Below, in pieces: positions 1 to 11,300 of a DNA stretch of 41,712 nucleotides (position 1 is its first letter; every line of letters begins with the position of its first letter). The stretch is from contig JAGMES010000028.1 of the NCBI GenBank assembly GCA_023128035.1, forward strand, positions 1 to 41,712, given 5' to 3'. The DNA is from Halanaerobiales bacterium. Its GTDB lineage: Bacteria; Bacillota_F; Halanaerobiia; DY22613. Below the pieces are notes generated by a model that did no database searches, was not told the DNA's origin, and saw nothing but the letters and a program-made list of their open reading frames with translations. The translations under genes were made by a program, and so were the position numbers.

Positions 1-811
1 GGTCATAAAGTAAAGGCGGATTTTTATTCTCTACTTTCCGTTGGACTTTTGTGACTTTTGCGGTAGGTTCTAACTTTTGCTTTAACTCTTCCAGATGAGT
101 TTGTTTTAAGATTCGATCGCCATCTTCATCAAACCATTTGAATTCACCGTACTGGGTATCGATGAAAAGCTCCCAGAAGGTCTGGGGGACGAAGTTCTCG
201 ATCTCCTCTGCTCTCTGGACAACAAATGCCAGAGTTGGTGTCTGAACTCGACCTACACTTAGGACATTTCCTTTGCCCCCAAATTTGACGGTGAAGGCAC
301 GAGTGGCGTTCATCCCAATCAACCAGTCGGCAAACATTCGACTTCTGGCACATTTGTAGAGGTTATCATACTGAGCAGAAGGTTTTAGATTTTTGAAGGC
401 TTTCTTGATGGCTTCGTCGGTCTGTGAGTTGAGCCACAGCCTCTTTACTGGAATATTTTTCACTCCAGAGACCAGGTGGATCAACCGAAAGATCAGTTCA
501 CCTTCACGGGCAGCATCACAGGCATTGATAATCTGGGAGGCTTTCAGTGCCAGTTGCCTGATCACACCAAACTGCTTTTTTTCAATAATCTTGAACTTAA
601 GACTCGCCGGGACAATCGGAAGATCCTCCAAACACCAATACTTATATCGTTCATCTAATTCCTTGGGCTCTTTTAAGGTGATCAGATGACCATAGGCCCA
701 GGTGATCCAATACCCATTGCCCTCTAGATATCCATCTTTTTTACCCTTAACCCCTAGAACGGAAGCAAGACTTCGAGCTACAGATGGTTTTTCTGCTACG
801 ATAAGAATCAT
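1..811 (-). CDS. topB: DNA topoisomerase III, N-terminal part (cut by window edge)
   Basis: Type IA topoisomerase that relaxes or decatenates DNA by passing a strand through a transient single-strand break. The 270 visible codons start MILIVAEKPSVAR, the TOPRIM opening (Glu7), and carry the acidic TOPRIM motif ACDAAREGELIF (about residues 97-108) and SVGRVQTPTL (185-194), all typical of bacterial TopB. The frame is open to the window edge and breaks off at NPPLLYD, before the region that should hold the catalytic tyrosine. About 450 residues are therefore missing compared with Bacillus TopB (about 730). I chose the ATG at 809-811 because AGGAG lies 8 bases upstream (820-824) and the protein begins exactly at the conserved motif. 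Base composition looks richer in G+C than the NRPS genes. TopB can be chromosomal or carried on conjugative elements; the sequence here does not decide which. Confidence 0.93.
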   Translation of the reverse strand, partial: MILIVAEKPSVARSLASVLGVKGKKDGYLEGNGYWITWAYGHLITLKEPKELDERYKYWCLEDLPIVPASLKFKIIEKKQFGVIRQLALKASQIINACDAAREGELIFRLIHLVSGVKNIPVKRLWLNSQTDEAIKKAFKNLKPSAQYDNLYKCARSRMFADWLIGMNATRAFTVKFGGKGNVLSVGRVQTPTLAFVVQRAEEIENFVPQTFWELFIDTQYGEFKWFDEDGDRILKQTHLEELKQKLEPTAKVTKVQRKVENKNPPLLYD

Positions 812-819
812 ATAATCAA

Positions 820-845
820 CTCCTGTTGTCTGAATCGAACAGACA
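820..845 (-). promoter_or_regulatory. topB ribosome binding site with an adjoining small hairpin
   Basis: On the minus strand AGGAG (824-820) precedes the topB ATG by 8 bases. Just upstream, TGTCTG (845-840) pairs with CAGACA (832-827) around the 7-base loop TTCGATT, a 6-bp stem with a tRNA T-arm-like loop. No clear promoter is visible between this point and the terminator at 945-970. The rest of 812-944 holds nothing I can name. Confidence 0.6.
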
Positions 846-944
846 TTCTCTTTAAATTAAATAGATTCTTCATCGAGAACGTAATTCCTGCTTAGATTTA
901 GATACTAATCCTTCAATGTACATAAATACTATTAGCAGTTTAAA

Positions 945-970
945 GGGGTTACCTATCTAAAGGTAACCCC
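945..970 (-). terminator. Hairpin terminator after the NRPS operon
   Basis: A perfect 10-bp inverted repeat, GGGGTTACCT / AGGTAACCCC, with a 6-base loop lies 20 bases past the stop codon of NRPS-C. On the minus strand it is followed only by TTTAAAC. On the plus strand it is followed by a longer T-rich run, so it could work in both directions. It separates the NRPS operon from topB. Confidence 0.7.
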
Positions 971-990
971 TACTTTATTTTGTTTTACCC

Positions 991-2335
991 TTAACTCTCT
1001 AAAGCTTCTACCTTTTGCATGTTAGTACAATGTTGAATAATATTTTTTAGATTTGTCATATATTCATCGCATACTTTTTGAATTGTTTGTTGATTATATT
1101 TTGTCTCACTATAATTAAATGTTATATGCAACTGACCTCCAATCACCAAACCAACCACTGTAATCGGCGTCTCTTTAGAATAATTTGGACTCACCTTCTC
1201 CCCATAGTATTCTACTGCAAAATCAAAGAGTGGATTTTGCTGAATTTCCTGGTCATATTGACCCATATACTCAAAAACAACTACATTAGCCAGATTTAAT
1301 TCTGATAACGGATTCTCACTCATGTGATTTAAAATTCCGTAATCCACTCCTTTATTACGAATATAATGAACCTGTTCTTTAATTGTTAAGATCTGCCTTT
1401 CGAGGTTGTTACTCCCTCTTACGTCCAACTTTACTGGATATGACATCGTCATCCACCCTACAGTCCTGGAAAGATTTATGTGATCAAAAAGATCTTCTCT
1501 ACCATGTCCATGTAGTTCCACCAGCGTTTCATCACTGCCAGTAAACTTTTGTAATGTTACTGCCAGAGATGTGAGTAAGATATCATTAATCTCAGTTTCA
1601 TAAGCCTGATTTGTATGTGCCAGCAATAGCTCTGTTTCTTCTTTTGAAAGATGAGCACTGACTTTCCCCATCTTTGTCCATAGGTTTGGACCATGATCAA
1701 AATCAATAGGTAAACTAACCTTTATTTGAATAATATCTTCCCAGTACGCCCTATCTTCCTCAGTGATCTGACTCTTTCCGTATTCATACAATGCATCAGT
1801 CCAGGTTTTAAAAGAAGTTGTCTTTGCTGGTAGTTCTATTTTTTTACCCTGTTTTAAAGATAAATAAATTTGGGTCAGATCCTCAATCAATACTTTTCCA
1901 GAAATAGGATCAGCAACGAGATGATGTGGAGCAAACAAGAATCTTTGCCCACTTTCACCCAAATCAAATATTGCTGCTTTAACCATTAACTCATTTATAA
2001 TATCATAACTTTGCATTAGTTTAGTTCCATAAAATGCTATTTGATCTGTCTGTTCTTCTATCGACAAATGAGAAAGGTCATGAAACTCCAGGATAAACTC
2101 TCGCTCTAAATATTCTTTATTTTGAATAAATATGTCTTTTTCAGGAATATAATTTATACGTAATGCATCATGATGTTCAATTAATACCTGCAAAGCTTCG
2201 ATCATTACAGTAGAGTCTAATCTTTCCTTAGGTTGCAGTAAAACTGGATAACTGTAATGATTTATATTATCTGCTGTTTTTATAGTTTGACGTTGAACTG
2301 GAGACAAACGAACCTCGCCACTTACCACTCCCTGC
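991..2335 (-). other. Degenerate terminal epimerase-like domain (E11)
   Basis: About 448 residues with the epimerization fold (RTVGWMT, KGVDYGI, FEYMGQYD). The active-site motifs depart from E8 and E9. HHLVVDGVSWR has become HHLVADPISGK, and the Glu of EGHGRE, reported as important in the GrsA and TycA E domains, is His (HGHGRE). The opening TPIQ..FE motif is SPVQRQTI. The second active-site His and the Asp of HHxxxD remain. The domain ends without the TASDYG-type communication tail seen after E8. Its partner T11 has the GGDSI form typical of T domains that serve an E domain, so I infer descent from a working epimerase. Present role unknown: release, gating or relic. Confidence 0.85.
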
Positions 2336-5300
2336 TCAGTTTTGATGGGGGAATTGTATTTAATCACTTTTGCCAGTTGTTCTATTGTAGGATGGTTAAA
2401 GAAATCATTTAGCCTAATTTTATAACCTTTCTGGTTTATTTTACTCATTAATTGAATTGCCTTGATAGAATCTCCACCGATTTCAAAAAATTTATCATAT
2501 ATGCTGACTTTATCTCTACCTATAACTTCTTTCCAGGTTTCAGCCAGCATCTTTTCTACTCTGGTCCTCGGTTCTACAAAATTAGTTTCTTTATAGTTTT
2601 CTGGACTCATTTGTAAAAGGGCTGTCTGATCTATTTTTCCATTTGTTGTAAAAGATAATTTTTCTATCTCAATGAAAAACGAAGGAATCATATATTCCGG
2701 TAATACTGTCTCTAGATAGATTCGCAATTGGCTTGTGTTGATACTTTCATGAGTAGTATAATAGGCACGCAAATGCTGACCACTATGTACATCTTCTTTA
2801 GCTAAAACAACAACCTCTTCGATTTCTTGATAACTTGAAATCCGCTTTTCCACTTCTCCTAACTCAATTCGATAACCTCTAATCTTAACCTGATGGTCTT
2901 TGCGTCCTAAAAATTCTATATTTCCATCACAAAGGTGTTTTGCCCAGTCTCCAGTTCTATAAAGCCTGGTTCCATCAATAAAGGGGTTCTCAATAAATCT
3001 TTCCCCAGTAAGCTCTGCTCGATTCAAATACCCTCTTGCAACTCCATCACCAGAGATATACATTTCTCCAGGAATTCCATAACCCACAGGACGTAAGTGG
3101 TCATCTAAAACATAAATCTGAACATTATCAGCAGGATAGCCAATTGGTACTGAATCTCTAAGATCGTTTTCTGGACAATATTTATAAATCATACATCCTA
3201 CTACTGTTTCTGTTGGCCCATATTCATTGTATATTTCTATATTCCCATCGAACTTTTGATAAATCTCTGATGCTAATTCTGTCTCCAATTTCTCGCCACC
3301 TACAATCATCCGACACAACTTTTTCGGCTTTATTTCCAGATTTTTAAGCACCCGGAGATGTGCAGGAGTTAATTTGATGATCTCTACTTTATCATCTCTT
3401 AAAATCTTGTCAATCAATAGCTCACTTTCTTCTGTTCCATAAATAACCATTCGGTTTCCAGAAAGAAGAGGAACAAAAATCGATGTAACTGTCAAATCAA
3501 AGGATAGTGAAGAATATAATGGAAAACTAGCAGACTCACCTTTCAGATACATTTTTTTTGCCCATTCCACATAATTTACTACCCCGCGATGTTCAATCAT
3601 TACCCCTTTTGGCACTCCAGTTGAACCAGAAGTATAAATAATATAGGCTAGGTTGTCTGGTTGAGCAATATAAGATAAATTAGATTTATCTTCTTCCAAA
3701 ATGTTTTCCTGATCCAGAAAAACCGTAGTAACTGTAGCAGGAATTCGCTTTTGCAAGTGTTGTTGTGTTATTACAATACTTGTTTTACAATCATCTAGCA
3801 TAAAGGTTATTCTTTCGTCTGGATAATCCGGATCAATCGGTAAATAAGCACCTCCAGCTTTTAAAATCCCAAGAATACCAGCAATCATCTCAGGTGAACG
3901 TTCCATTAGTATTCCTATGATACTTTCTGCTGTAACACTTTTGTTCTTCAAATATCTGGCTATTTGATTTGCTCTTTGATTAAGATTTTTGTAAGTCCAT
4001 TCCTGCCCATTAAAGCAGAGAGCCATTTCTAAAGAAGATATCTCTGCTTGCTCTTCAAACAATTGTACTAGGGTCTTATCTTTCGGATAATCTACCTGAG
4101 TTTGATTAAAATCTACAACAAGCCTTTGTACCTCTTCGTCAGATAACATATTAATATTCTGAAGTTCAATTTCTGAATCAGCAGTTACAATCTCAACAAT
4201 TTTAACAAAATGTTGAACAAATCTTTCGATTGTGTCTTTTCGATATAAATTTGAACGATATTCCAAGGTAAAATAATATTCATCATCTGTCTCAACCCCT
4301 ACTAAAGTCAGATCAAATTTGGCTGATCTGTTTTTGATAGAGTAAGGTGAAAGCTGAACCCCATTTAAAGGTGTTTTTACTTTATTTGATTTTTCCATAG
4401 ATAACATTACATCAAAAAGAGGATTCCGGGTTAAATCTCGATCCAGGTTTAATTTATTTACCAACATTTCAAATTGATAATCCTGATTCTCATATGCCTG
4501 TAGAGCGACATTTTTAACTTCCTGTAAAAAACCGCTAAATGTCTTAGTAGTATTTGGTTTTGTTCTAATAGCCAGAGTGTTAGCAAACATCCCAATTGTA
4601 TTGTCTAAATCTGCATGAACTCTTCCCGCGATTGGTACTCCAACAATAATATCTTCCTGATTTGTATATTTAGAAAGTAGAACATTGTAAACTGCTAGTA
4701 GAATCATAAAAGATGTGACCTCATATTGCAGATTAAGTTTTTTGATTTGGTCGGAAAGTTCTTTTGACAACTCAAAAGAATGAGTTCCACCATCAAAACC
4801 TAATGCTAAAGATCTTGGAAAATCTGCTGGCATATCTAAAACTGGAATTTCATCTGCAAAAGCATTTAACCAGTACTCTTCCTGTTTCTTTAAATGACCT
4901 GTCTCAAAAAGATCGTTTTGCCAGATTGTAAAATCTTTATACTGAATTTTAATCACTGGCAATGTTTCTCCTGCATATAATTGGGTAAATTCTTGAATCA
5001 ATAGATTCATTGACACTCCATCAGCAATAATATGATGAATATCAACCATGAATACTTTTTCTTGATCTGTTTCCAGAACCTCAACCCTAAACAGTGGTGC
5101 TTTCTGCAAATCAAACGATTGAACAAATTCAGCCATCACTTGCTCTAATTCTTCATTTAAAATTTTTCGATGTCGCACATGAAAATCCACTTTTTTATGA
5201 ATGATTTGGACAGGCTTACCATTAATTTGAGCAAAAGAAGTTCTTAAAGCTTCATGTCTTTCTATTAATTTCTGAAATGCATCTTCCATCTTTTGAAGAT

Positions 5301-8300
5301 CAAACTCACCATCAATTCTTAATATTGTTGGAATATTATACTCTGTTGAGTTGATTGAAAGTAAATTTACAACATATAATCTTTTCTGTGCAGAAGAAAG
5401 CTGATAATAATCTTTCTCTTCTGCCTTTTCAATGGCTACAAACTCTTTTACATTTTTAGACTTCAAAAGTATTATCAAATTTGTAATTGTCGGAGATTGA
5501 AAGACATCTGTGAAGTCAAGTTGGATGTTGAATTCCTTTGATATCCTGGCACATAAAGAAATAACACTTATTGAATGCCCGCCTAACTCAAAGAAATTTT
5601 TATTCACCCCAACCTGATCCACATTTAATACTTCACACCAAATTTTTGCCATACGTTTTTCTAAAGGAGTTTTCGGTTCATCAAACTCCTTACCTGTTAA
5701 ACCCTCATTTTCAATAAGCAGAAGAGCACGCTGATTAACCTTACCATTTGGAGTTAGTGGTATTTTTTCAACCTGAATAAAGAATGATGGAATCATATAT
5801 TCTGGCAGTCTTTGTGCTAAATAATGTTTAAGATTCTCCACTTGCATCTCTTTTTTGAGTACAATGAATGCATAAATTTGTTTACCTCTGGTTTGGTCAT
5901 CTTTGATCAGGCATACAGAGTCTTGAATATCTTCATGTTGAAGAAGTTGATATTCAATCTCCCCAACCTCAATTCGATATCCCCGAATCTTAACCTGGCT
6001 ATCAATTCTTCCTAAATACACAATCCGTCCATCATGTAATCTTCGGCCTAAATCGCCCGTACGATACATTTTCTGATCTGGCATAAAGGGGTGCTCCACA
6101 AATTTTTGCTGGGTTAGGTCTCGACGATTAAGGTAACCTCTTGCTACACCAACCCCAGAAATGTAAATTTCTCCCGGAATTCCGGAATACACAGGTTTTA
6201 AATTTGCATCCAGAAGGTAAATTTGAACATTATCTGCTGGATATCCGATTGGTACTGATACATCTTGATCTTTGTCAATGTCGAATTGATGAATCATACA
6301 ACCAACAACTGTTTCTGTTGGCCCATATTCATTAAATATTTCAATGTTACCATTCCATTTTTTATAAATATCCGCTGCTAAATCTGTTTTTAACTCCTCT
6401 CCCCCAACAATCATTCTCTTTAATCTGGTGTTATGAATCTCTAACTCCTGAATAATCCGTAAATGAGCAGGTGTTAATTTTATGACGTCAACTTTATCAT
6501 CTTCAATAATTTTGCTAATCAACAAATCATGTTCCTCTTTTTTATAAATTATAACTTTGTTACCTGATAGAAGTGGTACATAAATAGAAGTAACTGTCAG
6601 ATCAAAGGAAAGAGAAGAATACAGTGGAAATGCAACCTCTTCACCTTTTACATAAACTTTTTGTGCCCAGATCGTATAATTAACCAACCCTTGATGTTCA
6701 ATCATAACTCCCTTAGGTTGACCCGTTGAACCTGAAGTATAAATGATATAAGCAAGATCAGATGGGCTTGCCATAACCAGCGGATTTGAAACATCTCCCT
6801 GGTAATTATTTTCATCTGTAAGTATAATCATTTGTCCATCCACTGAAACTTTTTCCATTAAATGAATCTGAGTCAGAAGAACCCGAATTCCACTATCATC
6901 AAGCAAATAGCTAATTCGCTCTTCTGGATAATCTGGGTCTATTGGTAAATACGCACACCCTGCTTTTAAAACCGCAAGAATTCCTATGACAGTTTCAATT
7001 GAATGTTCGGCTAAAATCCCAACAATCTGGTTTTTTTGAACTCCATATTCTCGTAAAACTTTACTCAATTGGTTGACCTTTTCATTCAGTTCCCGATAGC
7101 TGATCTGCTGAATTTCATCTTCAATTGCTATCTTAAAAGGTGTTTTCGCTACCTGGTTTTCAAAAAGCTGAACCATTGTCTGTTCACCTGGATATTCGGC
7201 TCTAGTATTATTAAATGCATAGATTTCATTTTCTTTTTCAGTTGTATTAAGCCATTCAATAGCAGAAATAGTTACATCTGGATCTGTGTCAATTTCTGTG
7301 ACAATAAAATTAATAATATTTGTGAAATGTTCAAAAATCCATGTGATTGAATCCCTTGTAAACTGAGTTGCATTATACATAAACTCAAAACTAATTCTTT
7401 CTTTATTGTTAATTATCAGTGTTAAGTCAACATCAGATTTTTCATGCAAAGAATCAACAATGACATTAAAATCAAAACTATTTTTACTGAAGACAGATTG
7501 TATTGGATAATTTTCAAAAACTATAATTGTGTTAAAAAGACCGTCAGTTACTTTAATTGGACTCATTTTTTGAATTTGTGATAAACTCAGATACTCATAT
7601 TCTCGTATTTCTAACAACTCTTCATTTACTCTTGTCAAAACATCTTTAATTTTTTCATTTCCTTTACTTTGAATAACCACAGGTAATGTATTGATAAATA
7701 ATCCGACTATTTTCTCCATATCACTTAAATCAGTTGGTCTTCCAGAAACTGTCATTCCAAAACAACTAAAATCAGTATTATTGAGTTTCTGCAAAAGTAT
7801 TCCCCACGAAGTCTCCATTAAAACATTGACAGTAATTCCATACTTTTTACAGAATTCATGAATTTTTGTCGTTTGCTCCTTGTCCAGTCCACAATATACT
7901 ATTGGTACAGATTCGTCTTCTTCCTTACTAGGTGGCAATGTTACAGAAAGATATGTTTGTTGTGATACTTCCTGTAAATATTCGTTCCAGTAGGCTAAAC
8001 CTTGCTCTATATCTTTCCTCTTCAACCACTGAATAAAGTCTGACATTTGTACCTTCGGAGTATCTGGCAATTCTAACTGATGAGTACTTTGACGATATAT
8101 TGTTAAAAAGTCACGCAACACAATTTGAACACTCCAACCATCCAAAAGTATATGGTGAAAGCTCCAGCAAATAAAATATTTTTGATTACTCATTTTAATT
8201 ATAGAAATTCTGTTTAATTTACCAGATGAAAAATTAAATCCTATTTGCAAATCCCGTTGCTTGTATTCATCATTATGTCGAATTTGCTCTTCTGGTGACA

Positions 8301-11300
8301 GATGTGATAAATCCAATTCATAAATTTCGGCAGCTTTATTTTTTAAGACAACTTGGACAGGTACTAAAGACTCTTTCCAGTGAAAATTTGTTCTGAAAAT
8401 ATCATACCGCTTAACTACTTCCTCCCAGGCAAATTTTAATAACTCAATATTGACATCACCTTCCAAATAATAACAGACCTGTTGGTGATAATTTAAGTCT
8501 AAGGGATTTGCTACATTTTGATATAAAAAACCCTGTTGCAGGGGAGCAAGTTCACAGATTTTTTTAACATTTTTTAGATTCTGATAACTAGGAATCACTC
8601 TGAGTTGCTCAAAACCCTGCATTTCAAATAAATGTTGAACCCCAAAATCAGAAGCTGTCAATGTTGATTCTTTCCGGGCCAGACAATGGTCGATAATCTG
8701 TTCTAAATTTGTTACAAAACTCTCTTTAAACTGTTCGATTACTACATCCTCAATATAGAATCCATTATATGTAACTGCCAATTGCAACTGCCCATCTACA
8801 ACAAGACCATTTATTGCCATAGCCTCAAGATGTCGATTGTCCGAGTGAACACTTCTTCCGGCTCTTTCTGGAGAACCAGATAACAAACCCTCTTTTTCTT
8901 TTTGGATAATTCCATCAAACTGACCTAAATAGTTAAAGGTAATCTCTGGATTTATTTCTTGCAATTTTTTATCATTTTGCAAATAACGAGCAATACCAAA
9001 ATTTAGACCTCTCTGTGGAATTTTTCGTAGTTCTTCCTTCACATATTGAATAGTTAGTTCAATAGATTTTTGTCTTTCAAAGTAGACAGGAAAAATACTG
9101 GTAAACCAGCCAATGGTACGCGAAAGGTCTACATCTTCCCACAGTTCTTCTCTACCATGACCTTCGAGAGTAAATAGGATTGCTTCCATATCAAAAACGT
9201 CTGACAACGAACAACTTAAGGCAGAGAGTAGAATATCGTTGATTTCAGTGTTATAAGTCTGATGGACTTTTGTCAACAACTGTTCTGTCTTGTTTTTCTC
9301 AAGTTTAATTGTGATATTTTTAATCTGATCATTTTTTTTCTCTCTTGTTCCATCTATAAGAAATTCTATCTTTTCCAGGTCGATATTTTTCCAATACTTT
9401 ATGTCAATAGCACTGTTTTGTGCATATGAATACAGTCGTTCACCCCACTCCTTGAAAGATGTTGTTTTTAGTGGTAGCTTTTCTTGCAATTTGCTCTGAT
9501 AAAGGTTCTCTAAATCCTCCAGTAAAATCCTCCAGGATACTCCGTCTACTACAAGGTGATGAATTGATATAAAGAATCTTTTTCCTTGATCTCCCAGGTC
9601 AAAGACAACACCCCGAATCAGTAAATCATTTTCCATATTCAATTGATCTTGAATCATTTCTGTACATGAGATCATTTTTTCTTTTTGCTCATCATGACTC
9701 AAATCAGATAGATTTATCATTTCTAACTCAAATTTAATTTCATTCACACCCCGATTGGTTTGAATCATCTGGTCATCTTGAACCACATACTTCATTCGTA
9801 ATGCATCATGATGATAAATCAGTTCCCGAATGACATCTTCTAACAATTGCAAATCTACATTTTCTGCGAGCTTGAACATATTGGCCTGGTTCCAGTACTG
9901 AAGATGTTTTAATTGAGATTCAAAAAGCCAAAGCTGAATCGGTGTCAGAATGACTTCACCCTTAGCTTCACCCTGATTTGTTAATTGTTGTTCTCTATTT
10001 ATATTTACAGAATCCATTATTTTTGCTATTGTACGATACTCAAAAATATTTTTAACAGTAATATTAATATCCTCACGTCTGGATCTAGATAGGATTTGGA
10101 TTGCCTTAATTGAATCTCCACCCAGATCAAAGAAATTATCATCAATTCCCACAGTTTCATGACCCAGAACCTCTGCCCATACACTAGCTAATTTTTCTTC
10201 TTTTCCACTTCTCGGTGACCTAAATTTGGATGTACGCATCATATATTCTTTGGGATCTAGCAAAGATTTTCGATCAATTTTGTTGTTTGTGGTCAAGGGA
10301 ATTTTATCTAATTTTACAAAATAAGATGGAACCATATAATCAGGCAACTTACTGGATAGGTTTTCTTTTAATATATCCAGACTTACCTCCTCATCTGATA
10401 CAAAATAAGCTGCTAACTCGTTTTCCTTTCTAGAATTGACATATACTACAACAACTGCTTCTCTAATTTGCTCCTGTTTTAAAAGACAACTTTCAATCTC
10501 ACCTAGCTCAACTCGATATCCTCTGATTTTTACCTGCTCATCAATTCGTCCAAAAAATTCCAGATTACCATCAGGTAACCATCGAGCCAGATCGCCTGTT
10601 CGATACATTTTTCTTCCATTATACTTATTAATTACAAACTTTTCCTCTGTAAGTTCAGGTCTGTTTAGATAACCTCTAGCAAGGGCTACAGAAGAAGATA
10701 CACAGAGTTCTCCTATGGTTCCAAAAGGAACTAGATTCCCACCTAAATCCATAATGTAATGTTCTGTATTTAAAATCGGTTTACCAATCGGCAAACTTTC
10801 AGGTAATTCATCACCCTGTTGATAATGCCACTTTGTAACAAATACTGTTCCTTCTGTTGGCCCATAACCGTTAACATATTCCAACTGATCTTTCCACCTA
10901 GCGATTAATTCTTTACTGGGTGTTGAACCCCCAGTCATTAAATGTCGTAGTGTATGAACCCTTTTTGGATCAAGATAATTAAGATAAATTGGAGGTAACA
11001 CTGCAACTGTGATTTGATGGTAATTTAAATATTCCATAAACTTTTCATGATCACGAATAACATCTTTTGTAACTACATATAATGTAGCTCCGGTTAATAA
11101 AGCCATGTAAATCTCCAAGACAGAAGCGTCGAACGAAGAACTAGCAAACTGAATAATTCGATCATCAGATTGGATCCCTAGGTCTCGATTAATAACCTGT
11201 TGAAGATTTTCAATTCCGCTATGTTCTAGCATTACACCCTTAGGTTTACCACTAGACCCTGAAGTATAAATAACATAAGCTAGATTATTTGAACAACTTA

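Noticed and set aside
393..689. Plus-strand open frame of 98 codons
   Set aside because: It lies wholly antisense to topB, which has clear family motifs. No ribosome site or recognisable protein.
991..2335. Frameshift or truncation as the cause of the odd terminal domain
   Set aside because: The reading frame is continuous and later E motifs (RTVGWMT, KGVDYGI, FEYMGQYD) are in order, so the changes are substitutions, not a shift.
7069..7350. Plus-strand open frame of 93 codons inside NRPS-C, and similar short frames throughout the operon
   Set aside because: All are shadows of the minus-strand NRPS genes, with low-complexity Phe/Leu/Ile-rich or Ser/His-rich products and no family resemblance.
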